Below, piece by piece: positions 32,595 through 43,189 of a stretch of DNA of 64,000 bases. The DNA comes from Taenia hydatigena. Its lineage: Eukaryota > Platyhelminthes > Cestoda > Cyclophyllidea > Taeniidae. The stretch's first letter is position 1; each line of letters begins with the position of its first letter. The notes beneath the pieces were generated by a model. That model was not told the DNA's origin. It made no database searches and worked only from the letters and a program-made list of their open reading frames with translations. A program made the translations under genes and the position numbers. The stretch is from assembly GCA_036345935.2 (NCBI GenBank), contig JADWOT020000006.1, positions 8,592,519-8,656,518 of the forward strand. Direction: 5' to 3'.

Positions 32595-35500
32595 CTAAGC
32601 ACTCATCCTCAAAATGGGCGCACGACCCACCTCATCTGGGGAGTCTTCGTGAATTGCATGGCCCGCACGAGGTAAAATCTTCAATTGAAATTTACCTTAA
32701 ATAGAGAAAAAAAACCACTTTATCAAATCGCCGACCCAACTCACCGCAATGGGATGCGGTGATCTCGAACACAAATTCTGCGCAAAGTGGGCGTGCGTAT
32801 ATACACGTGAATGAGGTTTCCGCGCGTCAATCATGCCTTGGTAGTTAAATGATAGCCAGTCGTATTCCAAAGAAGGCATTTGTTATTAGTTTATCCGACG
32901 TGAAAGAAAGTGTTGCTTATATGTTCCTCCTCATAGCCTCTTCCCAGAGGAAGGTAGAAATCCCGCATTAGTGGAGAGCCAGAGACACTTAATCCCATCT
33001 GGCTACAATAGTTCGTTTTGTTGTCTCACATTTCCACCGCCAGCAATGCTTATCTCAGAAAGAGCACGGTCAAGGATGTATCTCGATGTGTGGTAAATCC
33101 TGCAGATTGACAAGATTGCCGAAAAGTCACCCAATCAGATAGAATCCCGACTCTTTTGTACACGACTTGCATTCTTCCGAAAACAATGAATGTGATTACA
33201 TTTGTCGCCGTAAAATTTCTTGACATGGTTGTCTTACTAAAAAACATCCAAAACTTGGTTAGAAATAACCAAAGCTTGTTTTGGTTTTATGGACTCCCTT
33301 GCAATTTAAATAAAGTAGAACGGTAGACCAGATGGCGCACGCTGTGCGCGAAAATGAGAAGGGACAACTCGGGACAGGCTGATATGAATTTCAGAAATTT
33401 TGTTGCGTATTATTTTGACACGAAATAATAACCGCAATCACGAATCTCACAATGATTTATGAGATTCATTACCCTCACTCGACAAAGGCTGAGCCATCGT
33501 GTACTTCTCAATAGGACGCTTTCGATGACTGACAAGTCACGAATGCTTTGTCAAGTATGGAGCCTGCATTTAAAAGGAGGCAACCAAACTTACCTATAAA
33601 CTAGAGCGAATTTGAATGGTGAAATGTTGAATAAAGCTCAAGACCGATAGGAAATAAGCATTTAGAGGCGGAACAAAAGAAAAATGGTAACTCCTCACCT
33701 TGCATCTGAGCGATAGTCAACTCCTTGTCTAGCCGATCAACCCCAGCCACGAGAAGGAGTTTGGGCTCCGGAACAGATAAGAAGAGCGAGGACATATTAG
33801 AAAACCAGCCACGCCAGAAGGGCTCGGTCTTGGAGAGATCTATCCGCCAAGTGTAGGCGCCCGTGGCATCCGAGACAGGCACAGGTGACCTAACAGCAGT
33901 TTCTGTAGCTGGCATACACATGGGTGGAAGGGGGTGAGGAAGAGAAAGAGGCTGAGATGGCCTCATTTCACCGTTGCCCTTCTCCACAAAACGCGTTACC
34001 ACAGATGTTTCCTCATTCTCCTCCGGTTCCTCCTCCTCGGAGATGGTGGAGGTGGTGCTGGAAGTAAAGGGTTTGGAGGAGTGGGATATGGTAGTAGAGG
34101 AGGAAGACGGACAGGAGGTTGGACCGCAGGGATCATTAGCATCGATTAGCGCTGTGCCCTTGTCCAACTCGCGTGTAGCACTCTCGCCCGTAGCAACGCG
34201 TTTCAGCTGGCCAGGGAAGGAGACGCACGCCGATTCCACATTGTGAATTTGGCCACTGCGTACACTGAAAAGGAAAGAAGATTAGCCTTGACACGATGAC
34301 ATCAACGCTAGATGTGACATTTTTTCAATCGAAAAAAGGTGGATTGTAATTGCTGATCGGAAATGTGAAGTAGTCTCCACCATTCAGACTTGCGTCGCAT
34401 GGTATTACAACAACGATTATTTACTGAAAATAGGATATCATGAAGTAGAGTCACCCTTACTATCTTATCGCCTGAAACTGATTCACTTGATAATGAAATT
34501 ATAGTAGTTGCATAGTTACGCATGGTTAAATTTTGAAGTCAAGTTAGAACCTCTAAACTCCCATGAAAAGGTTAAGCAGATTATTTAGAGAGTTCTCGGC
34601 AATTTTGTCATTTTCTGATCAGTTATTTGCATTTCTCTCTATTGACACCTGTATGCAGTGAACGCCAACAGTAAATAGCCTTGCGTTACATCGTGTTTTT
34701 GTCGCTACTTTGTTTCCACTGTGAATTAAAAGTTTAGCTTACTTTTTTAATGAATTCCACCACCGATACACCAAAAGCACTTTATGGAATTTAATAACGA
34801 ACGTTCCGGATGTCGCAACAGACAAACAACAAAACAACTAACTATTTAACCTTCAAATTGCGTGGCCTAAAATTTTGACTAGCCAGCAAGGAAGAAACAT
34901 CCATGTGCCGCAATAGGCATAAGATGCTACGTCATAAAATGTTACTGAACCCAGCTTACGCCAAATAACTAAATTTACTCCGATAAAAACAGCACCCATT
35001 GATTTTATTTTAAGTCACACAAAATCAAGGAAATGTCGTTACGTACTGAATCAATAAAAACCAACTAAATCAAATTTATTAACAATCAAGAGATTAGGAG
35101 CTAACAGAGCTTTTAACTTACCACCAAGAGATACCGTCGACAAGTGATCGAAAGCCCTGAGGTCTGCTGCGAAGAAAGGTGGTCATGCTGTACAGTGAGT
35201 CAAGAGCGGTACCTGCAGAAAGATACGTGAGATCATCCCCCCATGAACAGATATACCGTGATAAAGCTACTTGTACAAGGTTACACCTGTAGTGAGTGGG
35301 GATACTGTTTGGCCTACAGATTAAATGAAATTGTAGAAAAAATAGGAAATGTTATTAAACAAAAAGACTAGAAAGCATTAACACGAGATGTGCTAGCAGA
35401 CTCTTGGCCACAGCCAGTGATTGCAGCACAAAGCCAAAAATCATTTTTGCAAGGTGTGAAATAAAATAGGGCTTCTTTGTACCCAAGTTAGGTGCGAAAT

Positions 35501-36724
35501 TTTACCAGAAAAAATTTCGACTATAAACTATATGATATTACGTGTCTCTACCAGTTAAAGAACGGAACTTTCCAGTTTAAAGACAAATGGGATCGAAATG
35601 ATTGGTGGACTCGTAACCCTACCACAAGGTGTCACGTACAGAAGCTTCCAAGCAGTCGGTATGAATTAGTGTGCACCTCCCCAGGTCTCATTTTGCACTA
35701 CAAATAATGTTGCCTCAGACAAAAGAATCGCATACACAGAAGTGGATCAAATAAGGACTTTACCAAGCGAACCAACTTCAATACAGCAGTATAGAATGTA
35801 AACCAGGATGTTGTGTAGTGGAGCAACTAGAGATGGTTATTCAAAAATGCAGGTTTGAACTCTCAGAATATAAAAATGGAAGGAGCACAAAACCGAAATA
35901 AACCTGTTCTAGAAAAGCAGACAAGATGCAGTAGTCTACCTGAACCATTGTAAGGAATCAATAAAAATGTAAAGTGACAGCAAACGTACCTTCAACGACA
36001 TCGACAACGACAAGCCCAGCGAAGGAAGGTATGGCTCTTTTTTGGGCCACATGCACAGCGACAGCACCACCCATACTAAAGTAATTAATACAGAGGTAAA
36101 GGATCAAACGAAGAAAAACTCCAGAGACAAAGAGCAGCCCACCTGTGACCAATTAAAATAATCGGTGGAGCTTCAGTAGGAAACATGGCGAATATAATTT
36201 GGATGATATCGTTCGCCAAGGTTTCAATAGAAAAATCGCCCTCATCTTTGCATTGCGTGTCACCTTAAAAAATGCATTTGCATGCAGCTAAGTCGCTTAT
36301 ATGCATACCATGACCACGCATATCAACAGCAAGACATTGACAACGAACGTCTTCCGTTATTGCTTTCTGTGATTAGTTTAACAAGATGACATCAAATGAA
36401 CATACGCTTAATAAAGACCATGATAAAGCAGAAAAGCCACCACCGTGAATGAAAAACAATAAAGGGCCCTCAACTCCCCGACGGTATATCCGGTAGGTCT
36501 GTGCAAAGAGATATTAGAAAAAAAAACACCTACTCCGCTTGCTATTTCAACATCATCCCGAATATTAAAGTATTTGTTCCATTTCTGAGGAATGTACGAT
36601 ACGCCCCTTCTTCCCATACTCTGTACACTAAAAGATAATGTAAATTTGATAAGTAACGAAGGATTAACTACTTATCACTGTTTTTTAACCTAGGAACGAA
36701 TTGACGCCGCAAGAGATCGGACAT
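32595..36724 (-). CDS. PPME1: PPME1, protein phosphatase 2A methylesterase 1
   Basis: An alpha/beta-hydrolase that removes the methyl ester from the C-terminal Leu of the PP2A catalytic subunit and can hold PP2A inactive. Nine exons fit in phase: 36724-36690, 36627-36534, 36498-36406, 36366-36309, 36263-36143, 36075-35990, 35212-35122, 34264-33699 and 32695-32595, giving 414 residues (human 386). The oxyanion-hole region is FIHGGGFSALSW. The nucleophile is Ser134 in GHSMGG, the acid Asp159 in VVVDVVEG and the base His394 in GHAIHED, matching human Ser156/Asp181/His349. The PP2A-binding segment YTWRIDLSKTEPFW is at 330-343 and AGVDRLDKELTIAQMQ at 366-381. A long Ser/acidic loop (about 215-325) replaces the shorter human loop and carries an IxEEEE motif. 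The C-terminus is uncertain: the frame can end at TAG 32597-32595, or a good donor after PDE (gtgggt) may lead to an unseen exon. The start exon MSDLLRRQFVPR is short. Confidence 0.93.
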
Positions 36725-37577
36725 TTTGAAAAAGTGGACTCAGAGCCAATCTATTTAAATTAAGCAAACAAAAAGGTTATTCGCTTGAAAATAGTGACAT
36801 TTACTTGTTTTAGACTTCGCTTTCCATACAATGCATTATTGATAATAAAAATTGCATACACATCTTGCACACATAAAGCAGCGCAAAATCATGCATATGC
36901 TTATCAAACTCAAGGTAGAAGTTTGTTGAAGTGAGTGAACTTAGCGCATGATTATAGCAATTATTTACAGCTATTTTTTAATATAGGCTTTGCGTGAACT
37001 TGATTTAACAAGATACGTTGCTCCTCACAAAAATCCAAATCAAAGGTAAAATCCGCATCACTGCAGTTGTGCTGTAGCACTTTGTTTGTTTAATCTGCAG
37101 GTTCTGGACGGGTCACAGAGGTGGCCATATTGCTCCAGCTGCGCAGGCTGGCTGAATACATACATTCAACGGATAGAGGGAAATGAGCTGCTGGCATGGC
37201 CCGGAGGCCAGCCTACGCATTTAGGGCAATACGACTACCTCTGTGACCTTGACCGAAACCGGCCGTTCCAATGAACAAAGTTATGCACAATGTGCTGCCA
37301 AGAGAGATGAGTGACATTGGTGTCAAGCATCACCTCAATCGCGTCGAATATCGACGCCTGGCATGGTTAGCTCGTGGGTGCCTCTCGCAGCACTGACTAC
37401 GTTGTGATGACTGACGCAGGTCTACCAAGGAGCGCGTCAGGGACGACGCTCGAAAGAGAAGAGGGGCAATGCAGCGCTTTGTTTGATTGAACTACCGGTT
37501 TTGGTCAGGGTCGCAGAGGTGGCCATATTGCCCTAACTGCGTAGACTGGCCTCTGGGCCATGCCAGCAGCTTATTTC

Positions 37578-37762
37578 TGTAGCGTTCCGAGGCTCCCTTA
37601 AGGCAAGAGAAGGCAAATTGGCAGGGTAGAATATATATATTCACCGGACAGAGGGAAATAGACTGCTGGCATGGTCCGGAGGCCACCCCACGCAGCTAGA
37701 GCAGTACGGACACCTCTGTGACCTTGACAGAAACCGGCAGTTCTAACAAACAAAGTACTACA
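37578..37762 (-). repeat. LTR of the complete TRIM (left copy, 3' LTR in element sense)
   Basis: 185 bp, TGTAG...CTACA. Compared with the right copy it has GTTCCG for GTCCCG, CAAGAG for CAAAAG and CCACCCCACG for CCACCTCACG. Confidence 0.93.
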
Positions 37763-38286
37763 TTGCCCCTCTCCTCTTTCGAGCGTTGTCCCCGACGCGC
37801 CCCTCGGTACATCTCCCGCGTTAGCCATCACAACATACTCAGTGCTGCAACAAGCACCCACGAGCTAACCATGCCAGTCGCCGACATTCGACGCGATTGA
37901 GGCGATGCTTGACACCAACGTCAGTAATCCCTCTTGACAGTGCGTTGCACCTCGAGTTTCGTCTAGCTTGGAAACGAAATTCGGAATAAGTGGTTCTGCC
38001 GACCATCAGTATGTCCGTAGGGAGGCGTTAGCACGCCGATCTTCTTAAACAAGTATAATACGGGTAATCTTCGAAACGAAACTTTCCAGATGGTTCATGG
38101 CTAGTGTCGCTTCAGTTGTTGATAGCTTTCTTGTAGAACACGGGGATGGGGTAGATGCCGGAGGCGGACGTCGTTCGTGGCCCATCCGTAGCACATGCAC
38201 TTCTTTCGCACCGCTGCAACATGCCGCAGGCGGTTGAGATCGGGATAGACACCTATAGAGTCGTGTCCGCTTTCCGCTGCCACCAA

Positions 38287-38471
38287 TGTAGCGTCCCGAG
38301 GCTCCCTTAAGGCAAAAGAAGGCAAATTGGCAGGGTAGAATATATATATTCACCGGACAGAGGGAAATAGACTGCTGGCATGGTCCGGAGGCCACCTCAC
38401 GCAGCTAGAGCAGTACGGACACCTCTGTGACCTTGACAGAAACCGGCAGTTCTAACAAACAAAGTACTACA
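38287..38471 (-). repeat. LTR of the complete TRIM (right copy, 5' LTR in element sense)
   Basis: 185 bp, nearly identical to 37578-37762 and also aligning to the solo LTR at 10749-10933. In element sense it starts TGTAGTACTTTG and ends GGGACGCTACA, followed by the TGG-starting primer site. Confidence 0.93.
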
Positions 38472-39138
38472 TTTCTCTTTGTACATTAAATGTATATATT
38501 CTGCCCTGGCATTCTTTTTTAAAAGAGCTTTAAGATTCTATATTTGTGATTGTAGCAATTAATTGTGCTTTATTAGCTCTTGAAACTAGCTCTATAAAGA
38601 TTTTGAACCGATTTTGACAAGGGCAAGTTATCTGTGAAATTGTCTAAGAATTTTTGTGATTACTTTATAGTGCTTCTGCCGCTTGCTTTTAAAATTTTCT
38701 GCCCTTGATTATTTTAAGAACCTATTGTAGCCTTCGAGGCTTCTTCAATGTCAAATGACAAAGTAATTTTCAGGCAGGTCACATGCTTTGAAAAATCAAA
38801 GGAATTATAGTTTGCACAAATTTTCATAAAAACAACTTCACTAGCCCTGAAATTTCTTTTTGTGTTGTTGTTTTCAATTTTGTGGTCTACCATAAATATG
38901 CGTGCTGTGGCACCTGCTAAAGGTCGATACTTGTGCTCTGCAAAAAGATTTTGATGAAGTCCGAGCCTTTTTATGGGTAAAATCATTACGTATGCTTTGC
39001 GTCATTCCTAATGCATGTGCAGTCCATCGTTATAACGGATAATATCGATTCGCGGCGTGTTGGTTGATTTCGGCGTTGGGCATGGTACTGCTTCGTTTGT
39101 TGCTGTGTATAATTTTGTGATTTTGAGGGCCCCACAAG

Positions 39139-42100
39139 GATACAGAGCAAGTACTACGGTGGAGACAAATATGACGAAAACGATGAAGGTATTGCAATGA
39201 AAGGAAATAAGCTTTGCGGCTTGGAATTTATTTGGTCTTTGCTTTTATTTCTACTTTTGCAACAATTTGATAAATTCACGATAAGAATTGTGATTTTTAC
39301 CCCTTAATATTGTTTTCTAGAGTCTGTGAGCCTTTTTCTCAAAGACTGTCATCAACGGCAGTCCGCACTCTATACAACTCATCTCAGTTCGCACTCATCT
39401 TTGGCTTTCTTCATGAGTCCACTTTCAAAAGGCGAGCTGCTCTATTCGTCAGGTCAAAGTCGACTTCATTTACATATTCGTGAAGGTGTTTTATCAGATT
39501 CGAACAAAACTATCGATTTTCTCATTTTTGAAAAGGCTGTCACTAATATATGCAAATTATCTAAATTCCCGGAAACGCTGGACGAGGAGGCAGTAGCTTT
39601 CCGCAGTCATGGATTCCCCCTCCTGGTTTGGCCTAGAATTCGCGACAAAGCTACTGTTCTAAAGGTTGGCGCAATGTTGTTTCTGCATGCTCTCCACATT
39701 TCTGGGATGTTGATACTTTGTTTTGGTGTAGATCGAATTCTCTTATAGCCGATGGTCAGTGAATGATCGTAGCACAATTTTGCATGCATAATTTAGGCCT
39801 GGTAAGCTATTATTTTATTGGATATAACTACGCTTGTGTTGTCATTTTTGGATAGGAATAATCTTGGGAAAAAAACACCCACAACAAAATCAGGTTGTTG
39901 TTTGTGATGCATAATCTAATTCCATTTTTCTCATTAGTATCTCACTGACAACTATCCGGATTGTGGTCTGTGGTTCAATGAACTAGATAAATGCCAGACC
40001 TGGTTGAACAAAAGGTGGGTCCCCTTGGCGAGGTACTTGGGCCTTGAAACCCCGTTCGACTCTGGCTCCAATTCTGCTGTGTTGCGCAACCTGCCGCCCG
40101 ACTCAGTCACCGCCACCTTTGTTAGGGAACGTATCGCTTGGCTGTCCAAGTAAGATTTTGTCACAAACGTTATCTATTCTTCGAGTTAGTGTCACACTTT
40201 AATCCTTGCATTTTTATTCTCCAAGTTACTGCGATCTCCTTCAATCATATCTTGTACATCGCCGTATCGCTACTCCAGGCTTTCATCACAATCCAATCCA
40301 CCGTCAGCTGAGGAATTTACATGGCGTTAGTTCTTTTTAATCCCAGTCATCGCTATCTTACTCGGTTAGAGAAGGGCTTAACCGTATTCATTTTAAGTTT
40401 TACCCTCGCCTTGTTTTTTGGAATAAATGTGATGCAGTGTGCCACTTAAGATGATGGAAGGTTTTCTTGACTTTTGCTTTGACTTGACCTATGCAAACGT
40501 CTATTTTGTGTTACCGATGGCTTTGATTGGGATGAAGTCTCAAAGTTATCAATAAAGTCGTTCCGTCATCTTGAAGAGAATAGCAGTACGCGAATAAAGG
40601 CACAATTTGTGATAAAAGTGGCGTTCAGCGTCGATTTTTTGAGTGCAAGGCGCCGGCTCGCGTTGACAAATTGCCGAGCTCACACTATGTATTTTTAATC
40701 CCTACCCTTCAAGTAGTCTAAATCACTTCCAAAAACCGCTGCGCAATTTCACATATTTGTTTAAGGAGCGCCTGAAGGCACTGGCCGACGACTCGGGTTT
40801 CTTCAACGTTGCAGGTGACCGCCTACTGCACCTAGGCAGCTTGGCTGCGGCGGGGAACAGGGTGGTGAAGCTCCGCGTTCGTGAAATGGCTAAACAAATA
40901 GCCGACTCGCAACAACGCGTCCAGTTGTACGCCTGTTGATAAATATACCTACTGCATCTTTCATATTTTGTGCAGTGCTCTGCAATTCTGTCTATAGTTT
41001 GCGCCACCGTTTTCTCAAACAAAGTGTCTCATTAGCATAACATTGATAATCGTCTTTATGAATATGGGGGGATGGGTTGCTATCATTTTTACTTAACTAT
41101 CCTTTTGAAGAACATGAACGTAGCACCCACTACACGCATAGTTTCTTTGAGCGTTTCCGTTGTCGTAAACTATTTAGCGAGCCCTTGTGCTTGGATCTTC
41201 GCTAGCTCTGAATACTGTCAAGGGTTGATGATTTTTTTAGTTTTTCGAGACTAAACTTATTGTAGCAAACAACTGGCGAAGGAAAATATTCCGTGGTTTG
41301 TATTAAAGTAGATCTAATTAAGGCGGAAAGTGCAGTAGGATTTGGCTTTTGTACTGTCATTGCACGCATCCTCAGAAAGGCCTAATTAAGTCAAATATTA
41401 TAAATTTATCAGCGTTCAGGTGGTAGTTTCGCGGCGATATTGCTGTTAATCAGGTTTTTGACATCTATCCTTTGTTAGTAATACCATTTTTTCTCGCTTC
41501 AAGATCGGTTCATCACTCGTATTTAATTCTCCTCTTTTAGTATAAGCGTTCTTCTGCCCTTAGCCGATCTTAAAGGTGCTCTCTCTCAGAAGGTACGATC
41601 GCGCTTATCATTCTATTCACATCTGGGCATTGATTATTTTTAACCGGCTTCTTCATCCTTTGCAGTGTGATACAACAATAGAATCTTCGAGTACCGGGTA
41701 GCTGTTCCTGTACTTTATGTACCACTTTCTCCATTTTCAATGTCTTTTGTTGAATAAATCTCTTGCACAGTGGCAGAATATAAATCTGGCATAAGTTAAA
41801 TGTTATCAAAATCTGACAATGGTTAATGAATTCCACTTTCCTCATGTGTCACCCAAGAACAAGTCAGTCTGCATTTTACAATAAGTGGTTTGTTAACGAT
41901 GCAGCTTAAAACGATCCATGTTCCTGTAGTGTGCTACTTTGAAGAAATCAACTGACGTTTCTATTCTCCGGGTCTTTCAGGGAGGCAAAAGCCGCTCTTA
42001 TAGAAGCCTTCCAAAAAGACTCTGAAGAAGAGGCCACTTCTGAATGCAGTGACGGCGGCGAGGGAAACGAGGCGATGGACGTTGTTAATGGTGGAGATGA

Positions 42101-42439
42101 GGGACCTAATGGAAGGAGCTCTGTGCTCTACCCTAACCGCCCGGTTACGAGGGAGGTTAGTTTGCACCGGAAGCATCATCCTCATTTAGAATAAGAAGAA
42201 GCGCTATCGCATGTAACATTTTTGTCATCTAGATCATGGAAAACCGGGGTATCGTGAAGTATCGTCACAAACGCGAGAGAAATCCACGCGTACACCTGCG
42301 CTACAAGTACAAGAAGGCTCTGATCCGCTATAAGTCAAGAGTACCTAACCTGCGGAAGGAGGACACTCCATACGCTGGCGAGTTGAGGGGAATCCGCGTT
42401 AACATGATCAGATCACATAAATTCAAGAAACCCACGTGA
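39139..42439 (+). CDS. UTP3: UTP3/SAS10-like small-subunit processome protein (5' end unresolved)
   Basis: A nucleolar factor for 18S rRNA maturation. Exons in phase: 39139-39188 (tentative), 39321-39664, 39938-40149, 40226-40325, 40766-40926, 41981-42155 and 42233-42439. The C-terminal exon is diagnostic of the Sas10 C-terminal domain: ENRGIVKYRHKRERNPRVH, then YKYKKALIR, then YAGELRGIR, ending in lysines. The middle exons match the Sas10/C1D helical region (LSNYCDLLQSYLVHRR, aligned with human NYCSNISFYLILKARR). The first visible exon ends SKYYGGDKYDENDE, like the YY..D region of SAS10 proteins. The 41981 exon is acidic (EEEATSECSDGGEGNE), also as in SAS10. The 39321 exon (114 codons) is hard to match and may belong to a diverged stretch. 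The 40926 donor (gtacgc) is weak but phase-correct. The start codon was not found. Confidence 0.82.
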
Positions 42440-43189
42440 TCTCCTTTGCACTCTTTAAACAAAGCTTATGTGTAGAATATTCGAGGAAATTTCTTCAAAA
42501 TTTAAACTGAGGTCGCAAAATTAGCCTGATAGGCAAAACTCAGCATAATTTGTTCTCACCAGTATCTCGGCTGAAAAAGTGAGATCAACGGTTTGGGGCG
42601 ATATCGAAGGGCTGTATGCATTTGAAGATAATCGGGGTTCAGGGGCTGCGTATGGCCACACCCGAGCGAACGACAAGCATGAACGGTAAATGCACGCCGA
42701 TCGTGTCCTCGAACCAACGTGCGCAATTACAATGCTAGCTCGGAAATTGCAGATTCCGCCCTACTTACTTTCTAGTTTTGACACGTGGACTGAGCCGTTT
42801 GAATCTGCGGACGCGCTCTTCATTTCCTTTGGGAGGGAGCATCGGTTTCCCACTGTAAGGTATTGTGCGCCAATTTCCCAGTCCCGAGTCGCAATGATTA
42901 CGCCAAGGAATGCCGCAACTCGACGGGAGAGATAGGCAGCTTTACGAGTATCTCGGGTTATCTTTTTGAGAAAGATTGACGAGCTCTATTCGAAAAAAAG
43001 TCTGTAAAGGCGGTTACAAGTCAGTTTTAGCATCGCCTAGTCCTTTAATTTGGGTGGGAGCCCAAAAGCAGTTTTCGAAGAGGAAGCACCTCATCGGTAG
43101 CACCGCTTCATCCAGGCAAAAGCGATTATATAGGTAAGCCGAGGCTCTGTACATTAAAAGTAGACTGAGATGATGAAAGTAAGAGATGC
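42440..43189. other. Convergent spacer between UTP3-like gene and PELO
   Basis: 750 bp holding both 3'UTRs. A GC-richer open frame (42690-42935, plus) shows no recognisable domain, and I treat it as UTR. Confidence 0.6.

Larger units (their letters stand above)
37578..38471 (-). mobile_element. Complete TRIM retroelement (894 bp)
   Basis: Two 185-bp LTRs (37578-37762 and 38287-38471) with TG...CA ends enclose a 524-bp non-coding interior. The LTRs differ at three positions by eye (about 1.6%), so the insertion is recent. Orientation is minus. A primer-binding-like site, TGGTGGCAGCGGAAA, abuts the LTR at 38285-38271, and a polypurine tract, AAAGAGGAGAGGGGCAA, abuts the other at 37779-37763. 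A TATATATA stretch inside the LTR (near 38338-38350) may be its promoter. The flanks carry a TTTC duplication (37574-37577 and 38472-38475). No frame for gag, protease, reverse transcriptase or integrase exists, so it must be mobilised in trans. It resembles the TRIM family reported from taeniid tapeworms; the match is from memory of its architecture, not an alignment. Confidence 0.88.
37073..38541 (+). mobile_element. Old, rearranged TRIM relic interrupted by a younger TRIM
   Basis: The plus-oriented parts are 37073-37577 and 38472 to about 38541, split by the younger element. In order: a 5' LTR fragment (37073 to about 37151, starting TGTAGCACTTTG), a reversed LTR fragment (about 37153-37287), the 3' half of the internal region (about 37288-37451), a polypurine tract (37452-37469), and a 3' LTR starting TGCAGCGC at 37470. 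The 3' LTR breaks at 37577 and resumes at 38472 with the matching TATA-like and C/T-rich sequence. The internal 5' half and the primer site are gone. Divergence from the younger copy is clear by eye. Confidence 0.82.
36725..39138. promoter_or_regulatory. Divergent spacer between PPME1 and UTP3-like gene, occupied by TRIMs
   Basis: About 2.4 kb between the PPME1 start (minus) and the first UTP3-like exon I can see (plus). It must contain both promoters and the missing UTP3 5' exon(s). About 1.4 kb of it is the nested TRIM pair. The flanks are AT-rich with no clear motif. Confidence 0.6.

Noticed and set aside
37598..38395. Several 60-116-codon frames over the TRIM elements
   Set aside because: They repeat with the LTRs, start in non-coding repeat sequence and show no retroelement protein motif.
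42868..42915. Short stretch resembling cloning-vector lacZ-alpha priming sites (cccagtc, atgattacgccaag)
   Set aside because: The two pieces are short, in an order and orientation unlike real vectors, and the surroundings are ordinary genomic sequence. Treated as coincidence.
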